Shown: piece by piece, positions 32,744-40,601 of the stretch | How the letters are laid out: the number at the start of each line of letters is the position of its first letter | Position numbering within the stretch: position 1 is the stretch's first letter | Source: an uncultured Clostridia bacterium | GTDB lineage: Bacteria; Bacillota; Clostridia; Christensenellales; Borkfalkiaceae | Length of the DNA: 64,000 nucleotides | Assembly: GCA_944367045.1 (NCBI GenBank) | Contig: CALVWI010000001.1 | Location: 1 to 64,000 of the forward strand | Reading direction: 5' to 3' | Position numbers and translations under genes: made by a program | The notes under the pieces: generated by a model | Database searches by the model: none | The model's input: the letters and a program-made list of their open reading frames with translations, nothing else | Told to the model about the DNA's origin: nothing

Positions 32744-33613
32744 ATGGGGATATTCGCCCGTTTGAAACAACTTTTCCGCCCGTCGCCCCCGCCCGTGAAG
32801 CTCGGCGTCGCGCTCGGCAGCGGCGGAGCCAAGGGCATGGCGCACCTCGGGGCCTTGAAGGCTTTCGAGGAGGCGGGCATCACCTTTTCGTACGTTACGG
32901 GCACGTCCATCGGCGCGGTCGTGGGGGCGCTGCTTGCGAAGGGCTACTCCGCGGAGGACATGCGCCGCATCGTCGAGGCGGTCAACCGCAGGGAATTTTC
33001 GCGCAATATCCGTCCCTTTGCCGACCTCACCTTCGCCGAACAATTCTTGGATAACTACCTGGAGGGCGACTTTACGACCCTTCGTCTCCCGTTTGCCGCG
33101 TGCGCGACGGACGGGAAGGACAATCGCCTTGTGGTCCTCCGCAAGGGCAAGCTTGCCCGCGCCGTGACGGCCTCCTCCGCCATCCCGCCCCTCTTCAAGA
33201 GCGTGAATATCGACGGACGGGAGCTCTATGACGGCGCGTTCACGAACGCCATCCCCACGGACGTGTGCAAAGTTTTAGGGGCGGAGTTTGTCATCGGCAT
33301 CGACCTCGGCGCATTCTCTAAGCCAGAGGAGGAGAAGGGGCGCTTTTCCCGCCTCTTGGGCACCGCCCTCACCCATATCCAGCCCGTTCACTATACCGAC
33401 GACCAGCGCTCGCGGGGCTACAAGAGCGCCGACTATATGCTGCGCCCGCCGCTCGGGGAGTTCCGCTCCACCGACATCTCGGAGGCGGCGATGGAGGAGA
33501 TGTTTACGCTCGGATACGAGGAGGCAACGCGATGCATGGACGACATCAAGGCCGCGATCTCAAACTTCTCGAAGGCGAGGAACGCGAGAGGGCGTATCAA
33601 AGGCAGGAGCTGA
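32744..33613 (+). CDS. Patatin-like phospholipase (RssA/NTE type), first copy
   Basis: This 289-residue protein has the oxyanion glycine loop LGSGGAKGMAHLGALKAFEE, the nucleophile elbow GTSIGAVVG (Ser in GxSxG) and the catalytic Asp in LYDGAFTNAIP. It is a probable lipid acyl hydrolase near the membrane; the first 15 residues are basic and hydrophobic. Its 3' end overlaps the next gene by 82 nt in another frame. A second patatin gene lies at 51971. Confidence 0.9.
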   Translation: MGIFARLKQLFRPSPPPVKLGVALGSGGAKGMAHLGALKAFEEAGITFSYVTGTSIGAVVGALLAKGYSAEDMRRIVEAVNRREFSRNIRPFADLTFAEQFLDNYLEGDFTTLRLPFAACATDGKDNRLVVLRKGKLARAVTASSAIPPLFKSVNIDGRELYDGAFTNAIPTDVCKVLGAEFVIGIDLGAFSKPEEEKGRFSRLLGTALTHIQPVHYTDDQRSRGYKSADYMLRPPLGEFRSTDISEAAMEEMFTLGYEEATRCMDDIKAAISNFSKARNARGRIKGRS

Positions 33614-34548
33614 GGCGAAAGTTCAAAAAGGCGCTGCCCGTCCTTGTCGCCGTGCTTCTGGTGGCCGTCATCGCACTCGTGCACGTGTTTGTGCCGCTCT
33701 CGCTGCTGCTTCCCGCTTATCAGGTGGAGGCGCGCGCGGAGGGCGAGCTGCGCGTCCACTTCCTCGACGTGGGGCAGGGGGACTGCACTCTCGTGGAATT
33801 CCCTTCGGGCGAAGTCGTCGTGCTCGACGCGGGCGACGGGAGTTTCGAGCATCGCAATCACCTGGTGCGCTATCTCAAGGCGCTTGCACCTTCTAAACTT
33901 ATCATGCTTCTCACCCACGCCGATGCCGACCACTACGGCGGCTTCCGCGCTCTCATTGGGGCGTTCGGCGCGGACGAGGTGTATCTTCCCGCTTTGGGAG
34001 AGGACACCCCCGAATACGCGGCGCTATTGAAAGCCGTGGAAAACAGCGGTGCGGAGGTGGATACCATTTCGCGCTACGACGTGCTCTCGGACGGCTCGGG
34101 CGCGTACCTTGCGTGCATCTCGCCCAAAAGCCTCGAGGAGGGCGACGGCAACGACACCTCCGCCGTGATGTATCTCGATTACGAGGGCGTGGGCGTGCTG
34201 CTGGCGGGGGACATTTCCTCTTCGGTGGAGCGCCGTCTTGTGCGGGAATACTCGCTTATGGAGGGCATCTTCGACTGCGGGGAATTTGAGGTGCGGCTCG
34301 AGGAGACGGACATCGTCAAGGTCTCCCATCACGGCTCGGGGTACTCGAACAGCGAGGAATGGCTGTCGCTGCTTTCGCCCGAATGCGCCGTCCTCTCCTG
34401 CGGAAAGGGCAATGCCTTTTCCCACCCCTCCGCGGAGGCGCTCGACCGCATCGCCTCGGCAGGGGCGGAAATATACCGCACGGACGAACTCGGCGACATC
34501 ATCGTCACCATCGGCGAGGGAAAATATTCCCTCTCATTCAGAACATAG
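33532..34548 (+). CDS. ComEC-like metallo-beta-lactamase-fold protein with N-terminal membrane anchor
   Basis: This 338-residue protein has one hydrophobic helix (~33-55), then a ComEC/Rec2-type MBL domain: VHFLDVGQGDCTLVEF, VVLDAGDG, LLTHADADHYGGF and KVSHHGSGYSN. The multi-helix channel part of ComEC is missing, so it is a stand-alone secreted or surface MBL hydrolase, possibly a nuclease. The start ATG 33532 has GAGGAGG 7 nt upstream and lies 82 nt inside the patatin gene, an unusually long overlap suggesting coupling. Confidence 0.85.
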   Translation: MHGRHQGRDLKLLEGEERERAYQRQELRRKFKKALPVLVAVLLVAVIALVHVFVPLSLLLPAYQVEARAEGELRVHFLDVGQGDCTLVEFPSGEVVVLDAGDGSFEHRNHLVRYLKALAPSKLIMLLTHADADHYGGFRALIGAFGADEVYLPALGEDTPEYAALLKAVENSGAEVDTISRYDVLSDGSGAYLACISPKSLEEGDGNDTSAVMYLDYEGVGVLLAGDISSSVERRLVREYSLMEGIFDCGEFEVRLEETDIVKVSHHGSGYSNSEEWLSLLSPECAVLSCGKGNAFSHPSAEALDRIASAGAEIYRTDELGDIIVTIGEGKYSLSFRT

Positions 34549-34556
34549 AGGTAATT

Positions 34557-35684
34557 ATGCGTTTAACGACATCGGGAGAATCGCACGGCAAAGGGCTCTT
34601 TGCCATTCTGGAGGGCGTGCCCGCGGGGCTCACCCTCGATTTAAATCGCATCGACGGGGCGCTCTCGCTTCGGCAGGGCGGCTACGGCAGGGGCGGCAGA
34701 CAGAAGATCGAGAAGGACCACGCCGAAGTGATGACGGGCGTCAGAAACTGCGTCACGCTGGGAAGTCCCTTGACGCTCGCCGTCTTCAACCGCGACTTTG
34801 AGAACTGGAAGCCCTACATGGCCCCCGAGGGGTGCGACACCTCGGCGCGCCGCTTGACGCGTGTGCGCCCGGGGCATGCCGACCTCACGGGCATGATCAA
34901 ATTCCATACGGACGACGCGCGGAACGTTCTCGAGCGTGCCTCCGCCCGTGAAACTGCCGCCCGCGTTGCGGCGGGGGCGGTGTGCGTGCAGCTTCTGGAG
35001 GCGCTCGGCATCCAAATTCGCCATTACGTCCGCTCGGTGGGGAGCGTCCTCGACGAGCACATCTATCCCTTCGAGACGCTCGGGAAAAAGTCGCCCGTCC
35101 TCGGCATGATGGACGCGGAGGCGGAGCAGAGAGCCGTGGAGCTCATCGACCATGCAAGGGGTGAGGGGGATACCCTCGGCGGCACGGTGGAGCTGCGCGT
35201 TCACGGCTTCAAGCGCGGGTTCGGCAGCTGCATGACCTACCGCGAGAAGCTGGACGCCCGCCTCGTCGCCGCGCTCATGAGCGTGCAGGCCGTCAAGGGC
35301 GCGGAAGTGGGCGAAGGGTTCCGCCTTTCCGCCCTTCCCGGCAGCCTCGCGCACGACGAAATTTTCTTTGACGAACAGCGCGGGTACTACCGTAAGACCA
35401 ATCGTGCGGGGGGCATCGAGGGCGGCATGTCCAACGGCGAGGAGCTCGTCCTCCGCGCCGCGATGAAGCCCATTCCCACGCTCATGAAGGGCCTTCAGAC
35501 GGTGGATACCGACGGCAACGTTCCCGCCCGAGCGGCGGCGGAGCGCAGCGACGTGTGCGCCATTGCGGCGTGCGGGGTCATCCTCGAGAGCGCGCTCGCC
35601 TTCGAACTTTGCTCCGTCGTTTTGGAACAGCTCGGCGGCAGCAACATGCGGGAAATTGCCGCCCGCTACAGGGAGATGCCATGA
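34557..35684 (+). CDS. aroC: Chorismate synthase
   Basis: This 375-residue AroC is the last step of the shikimate pathway, converting EPSP to chorismate with reduced FMN. Signatures are TTSGESHGKGLFAILEG at the N-terminus, RVRPGHADL, RASARETAARVAAGA and RAGGIEGGMSNGEELVLRAA. ATG 34557 is preceded by AGAGGTAAT; the upstream open frame belongs to a shadow. It is the first of five overlapping aro genes. Confidence 0.97.
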   Translation: MRLTTSGESHGKGLFAILEGVPAGLTLDLNRIDGALSLRQGGYGRGGRQKIEKDHAEVMTGVRNCVTLGSPLTLAVFNRDFENWKPYMAPEGCDTSARRLTRVRPGHADLTGMIKFHTDDARNVLERASARETAARVAAGAVCVQLLEALGIQIRHYVRSVGSVLDEHIYPFETLGKKSPVLGMMDAEAEQRAVELIDHARGEGDTLGGTVELRVHGFKRGFGSCMTYREKLDARLVAALMSVQAVKGAEVGEGFRLSALPGSLAHDEIFFDEQRGYYRKTNRAGGIEGGMSNGEELVLRAAMKPIPTLMKGLQTVDTDGNVPARAAAERSDVCAIAACGVILESALAFELCSVVLEQLGGSNMREIAARYREMP

Positions 35685-36745
35685 GAGTCATTCATCTTCG
35701 CGAGGAGGCGCACCCCTCCGAGAGCGTCATCTACTGCGGCGAGGGCGCGTTCGAAAGGGAGCTTCCCGCCGCGCTCGAACCCTATTTGCAGAAATTTATC
35801 TTCACCGATACCAACGTCCAAAGCATCTGGGGAGAACGCATCAAAGAAGTGCTGGGCGACATTCCCGTGTTCGCCATGCCCGCGGGCGAGGAGCACAAGA
35901 CGGAGGAGACGCTCTTTGCGCTCTTAAAGGCGATGGCGGAGGCCCAGCTGCACCGCACGAGCTGCCTCATCATGATCGGCGGCGGCGTCGTGGGGGACGT
36001 GGGAGGCCTCGCAGCGGCGCTCTATATGCGCGGCATCGCCTGCTTTCAGGTCCCGACGACCCTTCTCGCGCAGGTCGATTCCTCCGTCGGCGGCAAGACT
36101 GCCATCGACTTTTACGGCATCAAGAACCTCGTCGGGGCATTCAACCAGCCCAAGGCGGTGTTCGCCGACCCCTGTTTCCTCACCACCCTTCCCCCGCGCG
36201 AAGTGCGCTGCGGCATCGGGGAGATGGTAAAGCACGGCGCGCTCTCCGCGGAACTCTTCGAAAAGCTCACGGCGCGCCGCAAGGAATTCGCGGCTCTGAG
36301 CGTGCCCGTCGACCTCATTGCGGACAACATCGCGTTTAAGGCCTCTGTCGTCGCGCAGGACGCCAAAGAGAGCGGTCTTAGGAAATCCCTCAATCTCGGG
36401 CATACGACGGCTCACGCGCTCGAATTGGCCCTTAAAACGAAGTCCCACGGAGAGTGCGTCCTGCTCGGCACCATCTTCGAAGCGGAGATGGCAAAGCTTG
36501 AAGCGGACTGCGACGAAGACTATCTCAACGAGCTCATCGCGCTCTGCAAGGAAGTGCTGGGGGGCATCCCCGCCCTGCCGCCCGCCGAAGAGTGGACAAA
36601 GCTCGCACTTTTGGACAAGAAAAACACGGCAAAGGATGCAGTCGTCATCACCGCACCCCTGCGCCGCGGAACATATCGCCTCATCGCCCTTCCCTTCGGG
36701 GAGTACGCGAAAAAGGCAGAGGAGATCGAGAAAAAATTATGTTAA
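35681..36745 (+). CDS. aroB: 3-dehydroquinate synthase
   Basis: This 354-residue AroB is an NAD- and metal-dependent enzyme making 3-dehydroquinate from DAHP. It has MIGGGVVGDVGGLAAALYMRG, VPTTLLAQVDSSVGGKTAID, EMVKHGAL and NLGHTTAHALE with the metal-binding His. ATG 35681 overlaps the aroC stop (ATGA); the last codons overlap aroE. Confidence 0.96.
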   Translation: MRVIHLREEAHPSESVIYCGEGAFERELPAALEPYLQKFIFTDTNVQSIWGERIKEVLGDIPVFAMPAGEEHKTEETLFALLKAMAEAQLHRTSCLIMIGGGVVGDVGGLAAALYMRGIACFQVPTTLLAQVDSSVGGKTAIDFYGIKNLVGAFNQPKAVFADPCFLTTLPPREVRCGIGEMVKHGALSAELFEKLTARRKEFAALSVPVDLIADNIAFKASVVAQDAKESGLRKSLNLGHTTAHALELALKTKSHGECVLLGTIFEAEMAKLEADCDEDYLNELIALCKEVLGGIPALPPAEEWTKLALLDKKNTAKDAVVITAPLRRGTYRLIALPFGEYAKKAEEIEKKLC

Positions 36746-37569
36746 AGTTAGCTGTGATCGGAAAGGATGTCAGTCAGTCTCAGAGCCCGCAGATGCACAC
36801 CTTTATCTTACGCGCCCTGGGCGAGGACTGCACCTATGACGCGGTGAGCATTCCCCCCGAGGAGTTCACCTCCCGCGCGGAAGGGCTGTTTGAAAGGTAC
36901 GACGCGTTCAACGTCACCATCCCCTTCAAGACGGACATCATGCCTTACTTGAAGGAGCTCAGGGGAGACGCCAAGACGTTCGGCGCGGTCAATGTGGTGC
37001 TCTCAAAGAGCCGCGTCGGCTACAACACCGACGGCATGGGGTTTTTACTCATGCTCGAGAACGCGGGCGTCGACGTCAAGGGCAAGGACGTGCTCGTCCT
37101 CGGCGCAGGCGGTGCGGGCAGGAGCTGCATCAAGAAGCTCGCGGAGGCGGGCGCCAACGTCTTTGCCTATGAAAGAGACAGGGAGCGCCTTGCGACGGTC
37201 TCCCGTGAGTTCGGCTGCTTCACCCCCCTCGACGAGGTGGAGCTGCGGCCCTACGACGTCGTGTTCAACTGCACGGGCATCGGCATGCACAAGACGGTGG
37301 GCATGACCCCCTCGGTGCGCACGAAGGAGGGCGAAAAGCCCGTGGGCGAGGAACTTCTCTCCCTCGCGGGCATCGCCGTCGACCTCATCTATGTGCCCAA
37401 GGAGTCCGAGTTCTTGCGCATCGCAAGAACGCTCGGCAAAAAGACGGTGGAGGGCGGCCCCATGCTCTTCTATCAGGCGTACTACGGCGACTGCATCCTT
37501 GTCGGCCGTGAGCCCGTGGCGGAGGAGGCAAAGCGCCTCTACGAAGCATACAAGGAGGCAAACAAATGA
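36739..37569 (+). CDS. aroE: Shikimate dehydrogenase
   Basis: This 276-residue AroE reduces 3-dehydroshikimate with NADPH. The substrate-binding N-terminus has VIGKDVSQSQSPQMH and FNVTIPFKTDI with the catalytic Lys. GYNTDGMGF and the dinucleotide loop VLGAGGAGRSC follow. It overlaps aroB by 7 nt and aroQ by 4 nt. Confidence 0.95.
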   Translation: MLKLAVIGKDVSQSQSPQMHTFILRALGEDCTYDAVSIPPEEFTSRAEGLFERYDAFNVTIPFKTDIMPYLKELRGDAKTFGAVNVVLSKSRVGYNTDGMGFLLMLENAGVDVKGKDVLVLGAGGAGRSCIKKLAEAGANVFAYERDRERLATVSREFGCFTPLDEVELRPYDVVFNCTGIGMHKTVGMTPSVRTKEGEKPVGEELLSLAGIAVDLIYVPKESEFLRIARTLGKKTVEGGPMLFYQAYYGDCILVGREPVAEEAKRLYEAYKEANK

Positions 37570-37988
37570 AATTCCTCGTCTTGAACGGCGTCAATCTCGG
37601 CCGCACGGGCATGCGCGAGAAGGGCGTGTACGGCACGGATACCCTCGAGAGCATCAACCGTGAGCTGGCGGCATTCGTGAAGGCCAACGGGCATGAAGTT
37701 GACTTCTTCCAGAGCAACATCGAGGGCGAGCTCTGCTCGGCCATCGGCAACGCGGAGGGGGTGTATGACGGCATCGTCCTGAATGCGGGCGCGTTCACGC
37801 ACTATTCCTACGCCATTCGCGACGCCATCGCGGGCGTCAAAGTGCCCGTCGTCGAGGTGCATATGTCCAACGTGCACGCGCGGGAGGAGTTCCGGCACAA
37901 GTCCGTCCTCACCGAAGTGTGCAGGGGGGAGATCCTCGGCTTCGGGAAATACAGCTATTATCTTGCATTGGAGAGTTTTTGGTTATGA
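37566..37988 (+). CDS. aroQ: 3-dehydroquinate dehydratase, type II
   Basis: This 140-residue type II enzyme dehydrates 3-dehydroquinate. Motifs are LVLNGVNLGRTGMREKGVYG with the catalytic Tyr, FFQSNIEGELCSAI, VLNAGAFTHYSYAIRDAI and VEVHMSNVHAREEFR. The length is standard. The stop overlaps aroK. Confidence 0.96.
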   Translation: MKFLVLNGVNLGRTGMREKGVYGTDTLESINRELAAFVKANGHEVDFFQSNIEGELCSAIGNAEGVYDGIVLNAGAFTHYSYAIRDAIAGVKVPVVEVHMSNVHAREEFRHKSVLTEVCRGEILGFGKYSYYLALESFWL

Positions 37989-38515
37989 ATATCGTACTTT
38001 GCGGCATGATGGGAGTGGGCAAATCGACGGTCGGCATCCGCATCGCGGAGCTGACGGGGCGGCGTTGGATCGACACCGACATCGTCATCACCGACCGCTA
38101 CGGGCGCATCTCCGACCTCTTTGAATACTACGGCGAGGCGCACTTCCGCTCGCTGGAGACGCAGATCGTCAAGGAGCTGGCAGGTCAGGACGGCCTCGTC
38201 ATCTCGACGGGCGGCGGGCTTGTGTTAAAGCCCGAGAACAACGAGATGCTCAAGCGCAACGGCAGCATCTTCTTCCTCCGTGCGAGCTTTGAAACGCTCC
38301 TCGCGCGCGTCAGGGCGGACGAATCGCGTCCCCTTCTCAAGGATACGGGCAAGACGGCGGAGAAGCTCGGCGAGCTCATGGCAGAGCGCACGCCCATCTA
38401 CGAGCACGTCGCGGACTACATCGTCGACACCGACGGCAGGACGGCGGAGGACGTCGCACAGGACGTTCTGAAGATCTTCTTAAGCGCGCAGGAGGGCGGC
38501 ACGCCCGAGGCGTGA
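37985..38515 (+). CDS. aroK: Shikimate kinase
   Basis: This 176-residue AroK phosphorylates shikimate. The P-loop is GMMGVGKSTVG, then WIDTDIVI (substrate-binding DxD type), FRSLETQIVKEL, STGGGLVL, and the LID region RVRADESRPLLK. ATG 37985 is used; it overlaps the aroQ stop. It ends the shikimate cluster; aroA is not in this window. Confidence 0.95.
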   Translation: MNIVLCGMMGVGKSTVGIRIAELTGRRWIDTDIVITDRYGRISDLFEYYGEAHFRSLETQIVKELAGQDGLVISTGGGLVLKPENNEMLKRNGSIFFLRASFETLLARVRADESRPLLKDTGKTAEKLGELMAERTPIYEHVADYIVDTDGRTAEDVAQDVLKIFLSAQEGGTPEA

Positions 38516-38591
38516 GGGGAGGGGCGCTTACGGCTGCGGGGCCTAAAAGGCTGCGGCGCGGGATAGCAGGCGCCTCCCCGAAGGATGGAAT

Positions 38592-39305
38592 ATGACAGAA
38601 CACAAAGTTGCGCTCGTCACGGGCGGAACGCGCGGCATCGGCTATGCGACTGCCGCTCTTTTGCAGGAAAAGGGATACCGCGTGACGGCCACCTACTCCC
38701 ATGAAGGCGAGGCGGCAGAGAGCGCGCGGGAGAGGTTGAAGGGCGTCAGCTTCGTGCGGGCGGATGTGACGGACGAGGACGCCGTGAAGGCCCTCATCGA
38801 GGGAATGGACCGCATCGATCTTCTCGTGTGCAACGCGGGCGTCGCGTCGTTCGCGCAGGTGCAGGACATCACCCTTGCGGAGTGGGGGCGCGTGATGCGC
38901 GTCAACGCGGGCGGCGTGTTCCTCTGCTGCAAACATGCGGTGAGGAAGATGCTGCACGTCGGCGAGGGCGGTGCGATCGTCAACGTGTCCTCCATCTGGG
39001 GGGAGACGGGCGGCAGCTGCGAGAGCGCGTACTCCGCGAGCAAGGGGGCGGTCATCTCGTTCACCAAGGCGCTCGCGAAGGAGCTGGCTCCCTCGCACAT
39101 CACCGTCAATTGCGTCGCGCCGGGCGTCATCGACACTGCGATGAACGCGCGCTTCACAAGCGAGGAGCTGCGTGCGATGGCGGACGACATCCCCGTGGGC
39201 AGGTTGGGCGATCCCGCCGAGGTCGCACGCGCCATCTTGTTCTTAGGGAGCGAGCCCTACATCACGGGACAGATCTTGGGCGTGAATGGGGGAGCGCACA
39301 TCTGA
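38592..39305 (+). CDS. Short-chain dehydrogenase/reductase (FabG-like)
   Basis: This 237-residue classical SDR has the cofactor loop TGGTRGIGYATA, NAGVASF, a catalytic Ser in VNVSSIWG, and YSASK (Tyr and Lys), followed by PGVIDTAMN and the usual GQILGVNGGAHI end. It resembles FabG-type 3-oxoacyl-ACP reductases, but there is no fatty-acid gene context, so the substrate is unassigned. It ends 37 nt before a terminator and a palindromic operator array. Confidence 0.85.
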   Translation: MTEHKVALVTGGTRGIGYATAALLQEKGYRVTATYSHEGEAAESARERLKGVSFVRADVTDEDAVKALIEGMDRIDLLVCNAGVASFAQVQDITLAEWGRVMRVNAGGVFLCCKHAVRKMLHVGEGGAIVNVSSIWGETGGSCESAYSASKGAVISFTKALAKELAPSHITVNCVAPGVIDTAMNARFTSEELRAMADDIPVGRLGDPAEVARAILFLGSEPYITGQILGVNGGAHI

Positions 39306-39342
39306 ATTGAATACGATTTGAGCCAAAATACGGCCATGGATA

Positions 39343-39379
39343 TGCGATCGCGCAAAATAAAAGCGCGGTCGCATTTTTT
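39343..39379 (+). terminator. Terminator of the SDR gene
   Basis: TGCGATCGCGC and GCGCGGTCGCA pair (one G-U) around AAAATAAAA and are followed by TTTTTT. Confidence 0.88.
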
Positions 39380-39394
39380 GTGCTTTTGCATAGT

Positions 39395-39520
39395 ACTATG
39401 TCTGACATAATATCGCCCAATTATGCCTGACATAGCATATATTACGTCTGGCATAGTATTGATTTATTCAATTTGTAATACTATGTCACGCATAATAGCA
39501 ATACTATGTCAGACATAGTA
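39395..39520. promoter_or_regulatory. Array of five palindromic operator-like sites
   Basis: Five near-identical 13-bp palindromes, consensus TATGTCNGACATA and flanked by AC/AT on the left and AT/GT on the right, are centred at 39403, 39428, 39449, 39488 and 39511. Sites 1 and 5 are perfect; the others differ by one or two bases. The whole 303-nt gap 39306-39608 is AT-rich, unlike its surroundings. It lies upstream of dgt-dnaG-rpoD, so a multimeric DNA-binding regulator probably controls that operon or the array serves another role. Confidence 0.75.
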
Positions 39521-39608
39521 TTCGGTTTTTCCTGCAATTTGCTAAAATTTTCCGCAAAAAAGAGGACTTTTGCCTCGTTTTGTCGTAATAATATACGGAA
39601 GAAAGGCA

Positions 39609-40601
39609 ATGAAAGAGAAAACGTATGAAAAAGAGGACCTGTTCTTCTCGCCCTACGCCTGTAAGTCGAAAAACAGCCGGGGAAGGCTCCGCGAGGAGGC
39701 GCCCTGCCCGATGCGCACCGACTTCCAGCGGGACAGAGACAGGATCATCTATTCCAAGGCATTCCTGCGGCTCAAGAATAAGACGCAGGTATTTTACGCG
39801 CCCGACGGGGATCACTACATGTCTCGCCTCACGCACACCTTGGATGTCTCGCAGATCGCCCGCTCGGCGGCACGGTGCCTCGCCCTCAACGAGGACCTCG
39901 CGGAGGCCATTGCGCTCGGGCACGATCTTGGCCACACGCCCTTCGGCCACGTGGGGGAGCGCGTTCTAAACCGCCTCTGCAAGGGGGGATTCCGCCACAG
40001 TGAGCAGTCTCTCCGTGTCGTCGACCTTCTCGAAAAGGACGGCCGCGGCCTCAACCTCACCTTCGAAGTGCGGGACGGTATCCTCAATCACACCAAGAGC
40101 GGCAACCCTCATACGCTCGAGGGCAAAGTCGTCTCGCTTGCCGACCGCATCGCCTACATCAACCACGACATCGAGGACTCCGTCCGCGCGGGCTTCTTAG
40201 ATCTGGACGAGCTCCCCAAGGGCCCCGCCCGCATCTTCGGGAGGGACACCTCCGCTCGCATCAACACGGCCGTCCTCGACATCTACGAGGAGTCCTACGG
40301 CAAGCCGTACGTCCGCATGAGCGAGGAGAAGGCGGCCGCCCTCGACGAGCTGAGAACGTTCATGTTCGAGCACGTCTACGAGCGCGCCAACAAGCTCATT
40401 CAGGAGAGCGCCGAGCGCATGCTCACCGCCCTCTTCGAGTACTTCGTCCATCACCCCGACGAGATGCCGCAGGTGTACGTCACCCTCTCCGAAAAGGACG
40501 GCGCCGAGCGCGCGGTGTGCGACTATCTCTCGTCCATGACCGACCGGTTCGCCATCAACACGTTCAAGCGGCTGTTCGTACCGCGGGAGGGCAGCGTATG
40601 A
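39609..40601 (+). CDS. dgt: Deoxyguanosinetriphosphate triphosphohydrolase-like protein (HD domain)
   Basis: This 330-residue dNTPase of the Dgt type cleaves dGTP to deoxyguanosine and triphosphate. The N-terminus has FQRDRDRIIYSKAFLRL. The HD motif is HTLDVSQIARSAARC and ALGHDLGHTPFGHVGE (the HD pair), followed by VRDGILNHTKSG and LADRIAYINHDIEDS. ATG 39609 follows AAGAAAGGC. It overlaps dnaG by 4 nt; dgt-dnaG-rpoD is a known Clostridia operon. Confidence 0.93.
   Translation: MKEKTYEKEDLFFSPYACKSKNSRGRLREEAPCPMRTDFQRDRDRIIYSKAFLRLKNKTQVFYAPDGDHYMSRLTHTLDVSQIARSAARCLALNEDLAEAIALGHDLGHTPFGHVGERVLNRLCKGGFRHSEQSLRVVDLLEKDGRGLNLTFEVRDGILNHTKSGNPHTLEGKVVSLADRIAYINHDIEDSVRAGFLDLDELPKGPARIFGRDTSARINTAVLDIYEESYGKPYVRMSEEKAAALDELRTFMFEHVYERANKLIQESAERMLTALFEYFVHHPDEMPQVYVTLSEKDGAERAVCDYLSSMTDRFAINTFKRLFVPREGSV

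Noticed and set aside
39395..39520. CRISPR-like array
   Set aside because: Repeats are only 13 bp, palindromic and separated by 8-26 nt; no spacers of uniform length or cas genes are present.
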